Position numbers and translations under genes: made by a program. Below, piece after piece: positions 1 through 10,470 of a stretch of DNA of 64,000 bases. Below the pieces are notes generated by a model. That model saw only the letters and a list, made by a program, of their open reading frames with translations, ran no database searches and had not been told where the DNA came from. This DNA comes from Ypsolopha sequella (taxonomy: Eukaryota; Arthropoda; Insecta; Lepidoptera; Ypsolophidae): positions 23,601,045-23,665,044 of the forward strand of contig OW203990.1 in NCBI GenBank assembly GCA_934047225.1, written 5' to 3'. The number at the start of each line of letters is the position of its first letter. Position 1 is the stretch's first letter.

Positions 1-933
1 GACCAGAAGATCTTCGCGTGTGTGTACTTACTGGAGTGTACACACGCTGTTCAGGCAATTCCTTGGGCCCCCCTTCTCCTTTCCGAAAACCGACCAGCTA
101 TGTGTCCTGAAGCCGAGGAGACAAATGGTGAGTTGGAATATTATTAAAGCGATATGTAAATGTTTTAGCGAAAAATACTCCTTATGTGAAAAAACCATCA
201 GTGCGAGAGGGACGGATTCGTGGAAAAGTAGCAAAAAGTCGGTTTTTTATTAATGTAAAATGTACTAAAGTTGCTATCAAAATTTTGTTTAACCAGCGGG
301 CCTATTATGTATCTCTAGTTGCCTTCTGGATGGGGTGTCTATCATCAAAAACATAGATATACTATCGAATTCCGATGTCCTAAGGATATGTTCGCACTTG
401 AAGTGACGACACAGATTGTTAATAGTTCAATACCCACTAAAAGCAATTTTGAAAGTTCCGTTTTTAGCTATGTTTTTGATGATAGGCACCTAGTCCAGTT
501 GGCAACTAAAGATACAGAATAGGGGGGCAGGTCCTAGATACGATAACATATCCCTAGATTGTTTAGAGTAGCTCGCTCTGAGCCGTGGCTGTTACGACAA
601 CCGAAATATAACGCGCGCTCCAAACTCTGCTTCTGGTTGAGATAAAAACGCGATTTGTTCAAACAAGCTAGATATCATTTAAACAAATTTTATAAAGAAA
701 CAACCAAATTCTAAAATCGATACTCGAAACAAAATCTATATAAAAATTTAAAAAAGAGGTTTACAAAATATTATAGGTACAGCAAATATATTATTCAATT
801 GACGTGGTTTGTTCAAACTTAATTCATAAATGTTAGGAGAACATAAGTGTATTTTGTAATGACTGTGGGTTTCCTGATTATTGCAACAAAATCATCCGAA
901 GTCATTTCATTTCCATTTACCTCATATTTCCCC
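1..933. other. transposon debris, no gene seen
   Basis: No coding exon is visible. Positions 150-250 resemble, weakly, the interior of the TTAA-flanked element at 934-1354 (shared stretch around a CAGTGCGAGAGG motif). A foldback element occupies 301-523 and is listed separately. Positions 524-930 are AT-rich with no recognisable content. Confidence 0.5.
301..523. mobile_element. foldback MITE, family with four copies here
   Basis: Inverted ends read CCTATTATGTATCT on the left and AGATACAGAATAGG on the right, followed inward by a second shared stretch around GTTGCCAACTGGACT. Related copies lie at 33141-33355, 39525-39760 and 49252-49475. No transposase frame, so it is non-autonomous. Confidence 0.75.
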
Positions 934-1354
934 TTAAGAGGCTATGCGAATTTTATTTTTGCCACTGTCCAAGCGAAAAATCGCGCAGTGCGAGAGGGGC
1001 GGATTCAGGGCGAAAGCGAAAAATGTTAGTTTTATAATTTTTATAAAAAAACTAAAATAGTTTTTAATAGATTCAAATATCAAATCTCTAGATATTGTTG
1101 AAACACACCTAATAAAATATGTTTGAGTTCTGTATATGGTTCCTATTCGTCAAACGAGGAGAAAAAGTGTGTTTGAAGACCTCATTTCAGCAATTATTTC
1201 TATCGAGGAAAATTTATCCAAACATGTTGTCCAATTTCAAATCCCTAGATTATATAGAGAAAATGTATATACCAGAAACTAATTATAATTTTCCGTGTAT
1301 TTCATGAAATACACAGAAAAGAAACACCCGTATTTTTTTCGCATACCGCCTTAA
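934..1354. mobile_element. MITE with TTAA target duplication (copy 1)
   Basis: The element is flanked by TTAA on both sides and has imperfect inverted ends (GAGGCTATGCGAA against GGCGGTATGCGAA). A second copy of similar length and order lies at 38092-38521. TTAA duplications are typical of the piggyBac superfamily, but the ends are not the classical piggyBac ends, so the superfamily is inferred. Its right end is only 27 bp upstream of the first FLYWCH exon. Confidence 0.75.
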
Positions 1355-1381
1355 CTAAACAATATTTGTTATTTATTACAG

Positions 1382-1593
1382 AACCAGTATTTTCCATGAC
1401 GACTCGCGGTATTCCAAGAATGTCTATTGGAAATCATATCTTTATCCTTCACAGCGACTATAAATCAAAGTTTAACACGTTATCGAAATGTTTGTGGTTG
1501 TGTTGTAGAAAAAATACCAAAGAATGTCGAGCATCTGTGATTACCTTTGAAAACATGATAATTAAAATGAAAGGTGAACACAATCATTATTAG
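1382..1593 (+). CDS. mod(mdg4): mod(mdg4) alternative terminal exon 1, FLYWCH finger
   Basis: Terminal exon that would add a FLYWCH zinc finger to the shared BTB part of mod(mdg4). It begins after TTTATTACAG with the last two bases of a split codon and runs 69 full codons to TAG. Counting the split codon as residue 1, the finger has W39-L-C41, C49, H67 and H69 (C-x7-C-x17-H-x-H). An AATAAA lies at 1595-1600, just after the stop. The acceptor region directly abuts the TTAA-flanked MITE ending at 1354, so its branch-point region may come from or lie inside the transposon. No nearby start codon fits an independent gene. The family assignment is strong; its use as an exon is inferred. Confidence 0.85.
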
Positions 1594-1860
1594 AAATAAA
1601 TATTAAATTTTAACCGCGCTCACCAACCCAAAATAATTTGAAAATAATATTAGATATTGAAAACATTCAGTAATGGGTTGAGTTGTGAATCGGTGTGATC
1701 AACCGCAGTACTCAGTAGAATGTATCAAGACCTTTTACTTAATTTACATTTTTTGTGAAAACAGGTGTACTGATTTAATGAACCTATTATGACACAATAG
1801 ATAAGTTATTCATCAGTGCAAATTATATTCCCAATTGGTAGGTGGTGGCATAGTTACTTT

Positions 1861-2065
1861 GGTCACAAAATAGATACTACCAGAGGGCCGACTCGACGAC
1901 GGAGCGAAAACAGACGCACACGTAAGTATAATAATCTCGGCAGAATTTCGTATTGGCATTCACCCGAGTATCTTCGAGATCTTCATACATACGCGTCTAC
2001 GTGTGCGTGCGCCGTTTTCGCTAGTTATTCGGAGTAAACATTCTGTATGTGGTTATTTTGTGCTA
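1861..2065. mobile_element. CACAAAATA-ended foldback element (single copy)
   Basis: This stretch is shared with 46478-46932, where the element is present twice head to head. It begins near CACAAAATAGATACTACC and ends near GTGGTTATTTTGTG, both ends carrying CACAAAATA in opposite orientation. It has no coding content. Confidence 0.65.
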
Positions 2066-2190
2066 TGGTGGTGGCGGCCGCCGCTGAAGACCTCAAGCGG
2101 CGCAGGTATGCTGTTCTGGGGAACAATCACCTATTTGCGCCGTTTGGGGTCGAAACTTTTGCTGCGGAGCAGCGATTTGGTTGTTACTTT
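2066..2190 (+). pseudogene. LINE polymerase C-terminal fragment
   Basis: The frame starting near 2047 reads A-E-D-L-K-R-R-R-Y-A-V-L-G-N-N and then F-A-P-F-G-V-E-T. This resembles the C-terminal region of reverse-transcriptase polyproteins common in insects, usually [A/S]xxLKxRKYxxL followed by FxPxxVET. It stops soon after, so this is a short dead remnant. A matching antisense remnant of the same kind of protein lies at 50985-51120. Confidence 0.5.
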
Positions 2191-2646
2191 TTATTTGTAA
2201 AATTGTTCATTTATTTAATATATTTAGGTTAGTTTAGTATTTAGAATGATTAGGATTATTTAGTTTTAACTTCTTATTAACAAGATGCCATAACCAATTT
2301 AAATAAATGTGTAAATAAATGGTATACTTCATGGATATGATAGTAAGTACTGATAAATTATTGTATTATTTAAGTGTGTTTTTGTATATTAGGTAACTTT
2401 TTTTGTTAAATACAAGTGTACTTATTTCTCTTATTTTAATTGTTTCCTTAATGGTTTTCTTTAAGAAATTTCTTCTTAGCAATTAGCTCACCCGCATGTA
2501 CAGCCATTTGTTTCGTATGGTTCAAAACAATAAATACTTTAAAGGAAAAACTGGCTTCAATAAAATCTGAAATCGTTACTGAGGAATACGATTTGGATAA
2601 TTTAAAGTAAGTCTATAATAATATATTTTGTAAAAGCATTATCTTT
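2191..2646. other. AT-rich spacer, no gene seen
   Basis: No exon with an acceptor plus finger motif is visible. A short open stretch around 2530-2608 is lysine- and glutamate-rich and may be a relic of the piggyBac-like element that follows, but I cannot support this. Confidence 0.4.
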
Positions 2647-2910
2647 TTGGTGTCGAAGGTGACCGACATAGCCTGCCGAATCAGTAATTTGAAGTGGCAG
2701 TGGACTGGCCATATTTGTCGCCGACGTGATAACCTTTGGGGCCGTAAGACATTGGAATGGAGACCACGTACAGCAAAGCGCAGCGTAGGCCGCCCTCGTG
2801 CACGCTGGACTGACGTTGCGGGTGGCGGCTGGATGAGGATGACTGAGGACCGCAAAGAGTGGCGTAATATTGGGGAGGCCTATGTCCAGCAGTGGATGAA
2901 TACGGGCTGA
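2647..2910 (+). pseudogene. LINE reverse-transcriptase C-terminal fragment
   Basis: The frame contains K-W-Q-W-T-G-H-I-C-R-R, then R-S-V-G-R-P-R-A-R-W and E-A-Y-V-Q-Q-W. These are hallmarks of the C-terminal end of RTE/jockey-like LINE polyproteins (usual form KWxWAGHVxR, RxxGRPxxRWxDD, AYxQQW). Only the tail is present and it ends in TGA with a degenerate ATGGATGGATAG-like 3' end. The same type of fragment is found split by an insertion at 57012-62256. Confidence 0.75.
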
Positions 2911-2964
2911 TGGATGGATAGATGGATTATTTTTTTAGTCCACTTTTAAATAAATATTAATTAT

Positions 2965-3360
2965 TTGGTTTATTTTAGTAATGTTTATATAAAGTTTATA
3001 TTATTAGGTGTAGCTGGCGAAAAAATCATGCAACTGAAAAATGTTAAACTGAGCTTGGTTCAGAATTTTGTCGAAGCCAATGCCATCTCAAGTGAAAGTT
3101 CAGGTTCAGAATCGGAAGGAGAACTACTCGTTGAACGTAAACACAAAAGAAGGAAGGTTCCTATCGTACCACTACCATCAGAAATACGAAGATCCCAAAA
3201 AGCCGCTCACATGCCCATAAAAACGTCAATTCAGAACAGATGTCGCAAACCAGGTTGTAAGCAAAAGAGTAGAACAAAGTGTTCAAAATGTAACATCTAT
3301 TTATGTAACACAGCTAATCGCAACTGTTATCAAGATTTTCATCAATATAATCTGTGTCCA
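2965..3360 (+). pseudogene. piggyBac-like transposase C-terminal remnant
   Basis: The open frame has an acidic serine-rich part, a basic K-R-R-K stretch, and then a cysteine-rich end: CRKPGC, CSKC, LCN, NCYQDFH. This C-x(4)-C, C-x(2)-C, C, H arrangement is typical of the C-terminal Cys-rich domain of piggyBac transposases. The DDD catalytic core is missing, so it cannot be functional. The frame then runs into a CCATCA simple repeat that extends it with a meaningless Pro-Ser tail. Confidence 0.65.
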
Positions 3361-3490
3361 TCACCATCACCACCATCACCATCACCACCATCACCATCAC
3401 CATCATCACCATCACCATCACCATCACCACCATCACCATCACCAACATCACCATCGCCATTACCATCGCCACGACCATCACAATCACATC
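3353..3490. repeat. (CCATCA)n simple repeat
   Basis: A run of CCATCACCATCACCAC-type units, about 140 bp long, degenerating to CCATCGCCA at the right end. It translates as Pro-Ser repeats in one frame. Confidence 0.9.
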
Positions 3491-3809
3491 ACAAACATAA
3501 TTATCTATTTATCCGAGGATATATTTGATAATTATGAATTCACAGTTTATTAGGGTGAGTCGTTGGGAAAAAAATACATAAATTTGGTAGTTGCATCGAG
3601 ACACTGAGCCGATGGGAATTACTCGTAGAATAGGCTGATTTATTGTAATTAAAAGAAGAAGACCATGTTGATAAAAATTGTTACTAAATTACTTATTATA
3701 TTTTATTAGAAACATATTATCCTTGTATTATTTTGTAGTATGGACAAGCAGTAATATTTTATGTCCTCAAATGAGGACGAATGCCTGATGTCAATTACAA
3801 TTATGGGGG

Positions 3810-4345
3810 TCATGATTAAGTGGAGGTACCGCCATCTTACTCTGAGGTGGTAGAGCTGATGCCGGGCTCGACTGTGGAGGTACGACTGTGTGGGGGAGAG
3901 TAAGAGGACAGCTCACAGGCAAAAAACCAGGAGGCCCACTATGTATGGGACCGATGGATGGCGGTATATCCATCCCTAATAGTCTAGCCTTATATGGAAC
4001 AGACTGGTGACGAGCAGCGGCGTCACTGGTGCGAGGGTTACGGCACCGTGCTCACCAACCCGCCTGCCCAGCGTGTGTGAGTATGGGCAATTCTTCCAGG
4101 ATGACCGCTGGGAATGGCAAAGTCCTGGCCCTGCAGTTCGACAAAGATAGGTGTCTACCGTCAAGCTATCTACTGAAATCGGAAGCGTATCGAATTCACT
4201 TCCGATTTCAGTCGATAGCTTGACTGTAGGTACGATGGAAAAGCTTAAAAATTAGATTTTAAGAACTTAACGACTGAAATCGGTAGGATAGCGATCGCTA
4301 TCTTTGTCGAGACTGCAGGCCCTGGAAAGGCCTGGATGAACTAGG
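3810..4345 (+). mobile_element. LINE-like dispersed repeat with a nested MITE
   Basis: Shared with 32836-33400 (same strand) and 25410-25760 (opposite strand). Recognisable blocks are GGTGGTAGAGCTGATGCC, GGACCGATGGATGGCGG and GTGAGTATGGGCAATTC. It ends with a GATGAACTAGGCTGATGAATG-like tail of the kind seen at LINE 3' ends. It is interrupted by a MITE at 4128-4321. Confidence 0.7.
4128..4321. mobile_element. MITE nested in LINE-like repeat
   Basis: Inverted ends GGCCCTGCAG...TCGACAAAGATAG and CTATCTTTGTCGA...CTGCAGGCC bound about 190 bp. The flanking repeat resumes on both sides when compared with the copies at 25410 and 32836, so the insertion is clear. Confidence 0.75.
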
Positions 4346-4834
4346 CTGATGAATGAATAATTGAATGATTAAGAATGCAATTAAATCCAAATAGATAGTG
4401 GCGTGGCAAAGAGACGTATGAATGCGTATGTGACTTTTTATTTAAGATATAGGAGAATGAGAGTAGGAATGTATGTAAAAAGAGAACCATCGGTAGAAGG
4501 ACTACAAACTGTACGCAAGTAAGGATCATTGATTCCTTAAGCCTTAAAACTGTAAGCAAATAATTGCAACTAATACTTGTAAGTCGTTGTTCATAAAATA
4601 TTCATGATATTCCACGTTTGTCTTTTGGTTTCTCGTTATTGACTGGTGATTTTTTTAGTAAGGTAATCTAGCTCAGAGCGGTGATGAGTTCATTCCAGTA
4701 TGGCAGTGTTTTTCAGAAGTACGAGGTGAAATGGTTCAGAGGAAATATATAAAAAACATAAAGAAATGAGAAAGAGAGGCAATATTTGAGTATTTGTCAA
4801 ACTAATATCTAATGACCAATTAATTTTTTTTCAG
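4346..4834. other. spacer upstream of FLYWCH exon 2
   Basis: No recognisable gene or repeat. The last 40 bp form the polypyrimidine tract and acceptor of the exon at 4835. Confidence 0.5.
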
Positions 4835-5088
4835 ATTTGATGTTTACAAAATCACAAAGTGGAAAGCCCCTTATTATTTATAAAGATTATTCATACAACT
4901 TAGTGAATAAATCTAATAAAAGGCAAACGACCAGCTGGAGGTGTTCTACACATTACAATAGCGGTTGTAGAGCGCGACTCATATTGTTTATTAATAATGA
5001 TATTGATAACTCCAAATCTAATTTAGAGCACAACCATCAACCTGGAAACTTTATTCAAATCGGCGGAAAATTTATCAAAATAAGATAA
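4835..5088 (+). CDS. mod(mdg4): mod(mdg4) alternative terminal exon 2, FLYWCH plus tail
   Basis: Begins after a long T tract and TTTTCAG, in the shared phase, and runs 83 full codons to TAA. Finger ligands are W35-R-C37, C45, H66 and H68 (split codon counted as residue 1); the 20-residue gap before the histidines is longer than in most neighbours. After H-N-H it carries a 16-residue tail, Q-P-G-N-F-I-Q-I-G-G-K-F-I-K-I-R. Its shape, x-P-x-[YF]-x-I-x-x-G-x-[YF]-I-K-I, recurs in the exons at 9638, 10997, 16132, 46203, 48274 and 50350. No close AATAAA was found. Confidence 0.87.
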
Positions 5089-5892
5089 CTAACGCATTAA
5101 TAGTACATTACTGCCGCGTTCTGTAAAGAATGCTTTACTGGCAGCGTTAATGACGGCTGAAAGCACAGCGTAACGCAGCTCCAGGCCCTTGATGAACAAG
5201 CGAACAGCAAGGGCTGCAATGATGACCAAGCTTGAAGGCCGACAGCCATGACAGCGTGGCCAGCAACGCAGTTATTTCAGGCCAAGACTTGTCAAATGCT
5301 TTATTCAAAATACTTGTGGTCATTATTTTGACAACCTTCAAGTTTGTATTTTTCCTTTGACTTCAGTGGCAATAAATTTTAGTTACATGTTACAAGAGCG
5401 GTGATTTTGGAATGTATATGCATAGTATTTCTATACTAACCAATTGGTGAACGGTGAAGGTAAACCCTATGACGTTATATTAATTTTATTTATAAAAAGC
5501 CCCATTCGTTATTTTGCTTTGGAACACTAGATGGCGCTACTTGTATTTTACATCGCGATATTATTTTATCTGTCTCAAAAATGTTGTGCACCTGACTATG
5601 TTGCGCCACCAGCGGAATTTAAGGAGACCTCAATGCTGGAACAAAACTCGACAATAATGGATTTTGAAAATTAATTGCTGGTAAAAATTTAAATAAATGG
5701 ACAAAAACAAAGTTACAAAATTTGTATAATATGTATGTACCTACTTATTTTGATTTATTCCGAAAGTTACCAACCTATTAAGTAATAAAACATTTATATT
5801 TATTAAATCGGTCTCCTGTGTAACTATCGTTTTCATTATGACTTTCCGAAGGCTACGAAGTGAAGAGTGACTGTGATGTACACTTTTTCCAG
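5089..5892. other. spacer, no gene seen
   Basis: Positions 5140-5300 are GC-richer than their surroundings and may be repeat-derived, but I found no second copy. No start codon plus conserved motif is visible on either strand. Confidence 0.4.
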
Positions 5893-6080
5893 CTTACTTA
5901 ACAACGTCACAATTTGGAAAGCCTCTGATTCGTATTGGCGATTATAAATTCTGTCAACGAAGTGACAACGGATTTAAAGTTTGTTGGCGCTGTTCTACCC
6001 ACCTGAATAAAGGATGTCGCGCAATGATTCACACCGTGGAAGCTCAAATCGTTAAAGTTTACAATGTTCATAACCACTGA
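5893..6080 (+). CDS. mod(mdg4): mod(mdg4) alternative terminal exon 3, FLYWCH finger
   Basis: A short exon, 61 full codons plus a split one, beginning after CACTTTTTCCAG and ending in TGA. The frame starts Y-L-T-T-S-Q-F-G-K-P and contains G-D-Y-K-F, W32-R-C34, C42, H60 and H62, a minimal FLYWCH finger ending exactly at the second histidine. The core S-Q-x-G-K-P-L-I resembles exon 2 (4835), so the two may be old neighbours by duplication. It has no ATG of its own near the start, which supports an exon rather than a gene. Confidence 0.87.
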
Positions 6081-7500
6081 TGCTTGCTAATTATTTTAAT
6101 GAAAGCAATTTCATCGATCAAATGGTTTTTTTAATGATTTAATCTTACGGCTGACCTAAATCAATGCCGGATTTAATATTTTTGCAGAATGATATTTTTT
6201 TTTTACAGATTTATGAGTTCCTTATTTCTGTAATTCAATAGTTAATTTGATTGTTTTTTTTTTAATTGATTTCAAGGTTTTACATCTAAGTATTAAATTT
6301 TGTTTTCATTGTCAGTTTGATAACTAAAATTTAATTTTCAAAAACAGTTCATCCTAAATGCCATCCGTTTCTATGATAAGATTCGTTATAATGTTTTACA
6401 GCTGACACGTCAGTTATTATGAGATAATGAATATGATGAAAATGCTAAACTAATGTCTTAAGGGGATGATAATATAACAGAAATAAAAATAACCCAATTT
6501 TGATAAATTATCACTAATTAACACAATTATCACTAAACATAGAAGTAAATGGCTATCTCCTCTATATAACTAAACAAAAAATAACCATAGATTTTCGAGA
6601 GATGTGCCTTAATCACTACTCACTACGTATTTGTCAGAGTACAACTGTCGCCGCTTTCCTCCCACATAATTTGCTCACAATATACTCACACCAAAGTAAA
6701 AAACAATATGCATAGCACTCATACGCATATTTGCTTACGCATACTATGAAGCACACACTAACACTAATATAATAATTATCGCACACTCACAGAAAATAGG
6801 CGGATCTTGAACCTCTCGTCACGGACAGTAAATATAGGTACACACAGTTACAACTAGTGATAAGAAAGTAGTGCTCGATAAGTAATAGTATCGTTGAAAA
6901 TTCAGTGCAATAGAAAAGTATTTTCAATGTTATTTTTTAAATATTTAAAAGGGGGAACTCACTTTTTTAAATAAATATTTACTATCTCCATTAAAATAAT
7001 TAACTTTAAACAAGCTTTTGGTTACGAAACTTGTTCATGTCGTAAATATTGTAAAGTAACAGAAGACGTGAATATAGGCATTTATTAAACCAAAATTTCA
7101 CATGTAACATTATCGATATTGATAATATCGGAGCATTTCGCATCATTAAAGTCAACGCTTCAACAGCCACGTCGCGTAAAAAAGGTAGAAGATCACGCAA
7201 GATTTATTTAAAAAAGTCGTTTAAAAATAAATCCAGTAAAATAATTGCTTACTTACCTGTGGTAAGACACGCAACTTGTCTTTAGTTTTGTTGTGATTGT
7301 TCTATTTTTGCGAATTTTCACTGAACAATTAGGCATTTTAAGAAAGATTTTAAAACACGTAACGCACTCAGCATCTGGTTAGCAACTAAACGGAGCGCAT
7401 AGCCCCCGTTCGTACATAAGGTCAGTTTGACCGCAAGTTAGCGACATGCGCCACGCCCCTAAGCCATATACCCTGATATCCGTGATATTAACCCATTAAA
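6081..7500. other. AT-rich spacer, no gene seen
   Basis: No exon with finger motifs on either strand. The minus-strand open stretch at 7006-7200 has no recognisable motif. Slightly GC-richer sequence at 7370-7460 is unassigned. Confidence 0.4.
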
Positions 7501-7514
7501 GTATCGATAGCAAT

Positions 7515-7645
7515 TGAAAAAACCGGCCAAGTGCGAGTCACAGACAGTGGTGACAGACGGACAGACAGACCGACAGACAGACGGACAGTGGAGTCTTAGT
7601 GATAGGGTCCCGTTGGTTACCCTTTGGGTACGGAACCCTAAACTT
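7515..7645. repeat. dispersed repeat ending in GGTTCCGTACC-type sequence
   Basis: Starts near AAACCGGCCAAGTGCGAGTC, contains a GACAGACGGACAGAC simple repeat and ends CTTTGGGTACGGAACCCTAA. The same start and end occur at 45310-45690, 57732-57965 and 59600-59735, with an inverted piece at 60828-60875. This repeat type is very common in moths and butterflies (from general knowledge). Confidence 0.7.
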
Positions 7646-8170
7646 AGTTATAAAGGGTCAAGCATCTTGTCAAATTGGCTAAAAACGCTTTGATGGATTT
7701 CAACAGCAAACGGTTTACAACTTTACTTGAGAAGTACTTTATATTTTTATCACATACCTGAAAAAAATTCAAAACTGCTAATATACTTTTCATGACGTGT
7801 CGTGTTTGCAGTAAAGAAAAGGGACGCAAAGAAAAAAGAGAGAAAGGGAATTCTCATCGGTTCATTCAATTTGGCTGAAAAACCTGGCTTTGTCCATTAT
7901 AGCTAATAAATAAAAATAAAAAAAAATATAGTTTTCAAGCAATCGACCCGCACCTGGAACAGGGTCAATAGCTTCAAATTTATTATTTAAATTCCCAATT
8001 GCATAATAATGATCGAAATATGTGCGACATTTTCGAAACGTCTCTGTAAAGTTTACCTTTGGGTGGCAAATTTTCAAAATTTCTATTCGTATAATATCTG
8101 CGTTCCATGTTTGACACAACGAAAATTATTCGAAATTGAAAAGTCATGTAGGTTTTGAAACACCCATTAT
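7646..8170. other. spacer with an unidentified antisense open stretch
   Basis: On the minus strand 7862-8119 is open and reads, in part, C-H-P-K-V-N-F-T-E-T-F-R-K-C and E-A-I-D-P-V-P-G-A-G-R. It looks non-random but I do not recognise it, and no second copy is in the window. It could be a transposon remnant. Confidence 0.3.
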
Positions 8171-8171
8171 A

Positions 8172-8366
8172 TAATACTAGCTTTTGCCCGTGGCTACGCC
8201 TGCGCGGATTTCGTTTGAATTTTCCCGGGATAAAAAAAAGTAGCCTATGTCACTCTCCGGCCCATAAACTATCTGTATTCAAAAAATCACGTCGTTCCGT
8301 TGCTCCGTTGCTGCTTGAAAGAAGGACAAACCAACAAACATACTTTTGCGTTTTAAATAGTTGTAC
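8172..8366 (+). repeat. LINE/SINE 3' tail fragment
   Basis: Contains CTAGCTTTTGCCCGTGGCTACGCC-type sequence (shown here shortened by meaning) followed by a CCCGGGATAAAAAAAAGTAGCC block. These two blocks are the common tail of a widespread insect LINE group. Related tails occur at 59235-59275 (reverse) and 60100-60830. It ends about 40 bp before the acceptor of the helix-turn-helix exon. Confidence 0.65.
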
Positions 8367-8408
8367 GGAGTCCGGATTATACATTGTTGCTCATGTTCCA
8401 TTTTGCAG

Positions 8409-8650
8409 CTAAGTTTAGGCCTTCTAAACGAAAATGTTGGGATAAGACGAAAATGATCGAGGCTATTATAGCGGTAAGGAAAAAGAAAATGGGTCTACTG
8501 AAAGCATCAAAACTGTATTCTGTTCCAAGGAGTACTTTACACGGATTTGTTCGAGGAGGAGCACCTGCAGATGAAGCAGTTAATTCTACGTTAGGAAGAA
8601 AACCAGTGCTGCCACCACACCTCAGAAAACGGAAAAGGAAGAAAATTTAA
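8409..8650 (+). CDS. mod(mdg4): alternative terminal exon, pipsqueak/pogo-type HTH (copy 1)
   Basis: This exon encodes a DNA-binding helix-turn-helix rather than a FLYWCH finger. It starts after CCATTTTGCAG in the same phase as every FLYWCH exon and runs 79 full codons to TAA. The protein has W-D-K-T-K-M-I-E-A-I-I-A-V-R near residues 12-25, then L-L-K-A-S-K-L-Y-S-V-P-R-S-T-L and L-G-R-K-P-V-L-P-P, followed by a basic end R-K-R-K-R-K-K-I. The A-S-x-x-Y-x-V-P-x-S-T-L pattern is the recognition-helix signature of psq/CENP-B-like HTH domains, and L-G-R-x-P-x-L-P is what usually follows it in pogo/jerky transposases. No transposase catalytic part follows. It pairs with the FLYWCH exon at 9638, and copies exist at 10560 (broken) and 15238. 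Membership in mod(mdg4) is inferred from phase and position; a transposon fragment is the alternative. Confidence 0.65.
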
Positions 8651-9637
8651 AATTCGTACTTGTGCCAGTTGATGGTTTCGATTAAAGATTCTTGTTTTGT
8701 ACTACTTTGATAAAGACTATAAATACAATTTATCACAATTTATAAGCTTGAACATAGCTCTTGTTTTCTTTTATTTTAATATTAAATGATTTTTGTATAT
8801 TACACAGCGTGTAAAACATAAACTGAAATGAACAGCATTTATTTAAAAGGATAATTTAACCCTGTAAAGGTGAGTTTTCCACACGGGGATGGCGTGACAC
8901 AAATTTTATACCAGAACCGCTGTCGCCACTTTTTGGAAAAACGTAGTATTACCTAGTTAGTAAATATACGCGGAGCACACATAGATTCACCAGTCTTCAT
9001 ACAGCCAAAATAACACCGTATTTCTATGAAGCTTAGATGTAAAATACCAAACACGTCATGGCACTGTGCCAAGCTATTACACATATGTGTTAAAAGCCAT
9101 GACCAGCGGCCGTACTATGACACAGTTATGTCCGTGTTGATAATGTTTGAAAAAATATACATTGCGGCGTTAATATTCTAACTCAATGTGTGACACTCTT
9201 TATAACCTTATATAATGGACAAATCATTGTCTTATTTCAACGCTACTCGCTACAACGCTAAATATTTCATGGTAAGGTTGAAATTTTATCTACCGCAAGG
9301 TTTATTCTGTAAATATCACAGTAAATACATGTTTCAATTACTTACGAGTGAAATGAAATTCCTTTGGATGTCTTATTTGCGTTATTTGAAGAGTTAGAAC
9401 AATTTTCCACGCTGCAATACACAATTTTTACAATATCTTTGTTCGAACGCGTTCAGTTAAGAAATGAGAGGCCCGCGGGTTATGTCTTGACGTATTGATC
9501 AAATCGGTGCATCGCAGTCACAGCGTTCATGGCATTTCTATTCCTTATTAATATTTCTGTGGTTTTCCACAAAATATTGCGATTTATAAACCAACGTTTT
9601 CGTTTGACTAATGTGTAAGTTTGTATAACTTTTTCAG
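8651..9637. other. spacer inside duplicated module 1
   Basis: Parts near 8805-8890 (ACACAGCGTGTAAAACATAAACTG-like, shortened) resemble 15973-16050 in module 3, which supports segmental duplication. Otherwise no gene is visible; the open stretch at 9215-9397 shows no known motif. Confidence 0.5.
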
Positions 9638-9873
9638 TGACAAAAATACCTCTTAACACTGGACAAACTTTGCTGATGTATCAAGGGTTCACATTCCACA
9701 AAAATCTGCAAAGTTCCGATGGCTTCAGATATCTCTGCTCAAAGAAGAAATGCCGCTGCTTCATAATAGTAACTGAAGACCTTCAGCACTTGGTCAGAAC
9801 AAATGGTGTTCACGAACACGAACCCCCACAGTACTTCCTCACTTCTAGTGGATGTTACATAAAAATTTCTTGA
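9638..9873 (+). CDS. mod(mdg4): mod(mdg4) alternative terminal exon 4, W-less FLYWCH plus tail
   Basis: Begins after ACTTTTTCAG with the split codon xTG and runs 77 full codons to TGA. The finger is atypical: the tryptophan position is Y32 (Y-L-C34), the second cysteine comes after only four residues (C-S-K-K-K-C39), and the histidines are H59 and H61. It carries the conserved tail P-P-Q-Y-F-L-T-S-S-G-C-Y-I-K-I-S. Near-identical paralogues are at 10997 and 16132; all three begin T-K-I-P-L. A partial second copy of the tail lies just downstream at 9888-9935. Confidence 0.85.
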
Positions 9874-9887
9874 TTTACTTACTTACT

Positions 9888-9935
9888 TATACTTCCTCAC
9901 TGCTGGTGGAATCTACGTTAAAACTTCACGATAAA
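9888..9935 (+). pseudogene. duplicated tail fragment of the exon at 9638
   Basis: ACTTCCTCACTGCTGGTGGA and the following codons repeat the 3' end of the neighbouring exon (ACTTCCTCACTTCTAGTGGA). The match continues past the stop codon into AATTTATGAAAATC-like sequence. It has no acceptor or finger, so it is only the end of a duplicated copy, left by unequal exchange or deletion. Confidence 0.6.
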
Positions 9936-10094
9936 AGTTGTAATTTATGAAAATCTAATTAATTAGTTCATGATTAAAAAGATGGATAGTAAAGTATTTT
10001 AATGCATTCTGTTCTTAGTAAGCAATCAAGTTGGCGGGTTGAAATATTTGCGTAATGAATGCAATTTCCAAGCTAAACAATTTATAAATATGAA

Positions 10095-10470
10095 AAATTT
10101 CGACTTAAGGATCGGCGTTCTGAGATTCGGGGTTCGGGGTTATGGCTTTTTAAGACGGTAAAAATTAAAATTTCTGAACAAAATAAATACCACTTGTTAC
10201 CTTACAAGATGAAGTGCAGGTTCATTAAAAAAAATTACGGCACTAATGTATAGTATTGCGGTGCTACGGGTGTAACATGAACTTGAAAATCCTGTTTTTT
10301 TTCTGAAGTTCCTATGAATTAGTGCCAAGATTTTTTTAATGAACCTGTACTTCATCTTGTAAGGTAACAAGTGGTATCTTTTTTGTTCAGAAATTAATAT
10401 TTTAGTATCTTAAAAAGCCATAACCCCGAACCCTGTTTTGCCCAATCTCGGAACTCCGACCCTTAAAACA
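10095..10470. mobile_element. foldback element between modules 1 and 2
   Basis: Left arm blocks GGGGTTATGGCTTTTTAAGA and GTTACCTTACAAGATGAAG recur as reverse complements on the right (CTTAAAAAGCCATAACCCC and CTTCATCTTGTAAGGTAAC). The arms are about 150 bp with a loop around 10240-10310. No coding content. Confidence 0.75.

Noticed and set aside
8460..8480. Splice donor GGTAAGG inside the HTH exon, allowing it to splice on to the FLYWCH exon
   Set aside because: The bases encode the A-V-R-K part of the domain and use at this site would cut the HTH in two. Copy 3 has GGTGAGG; no support beyond the short match.
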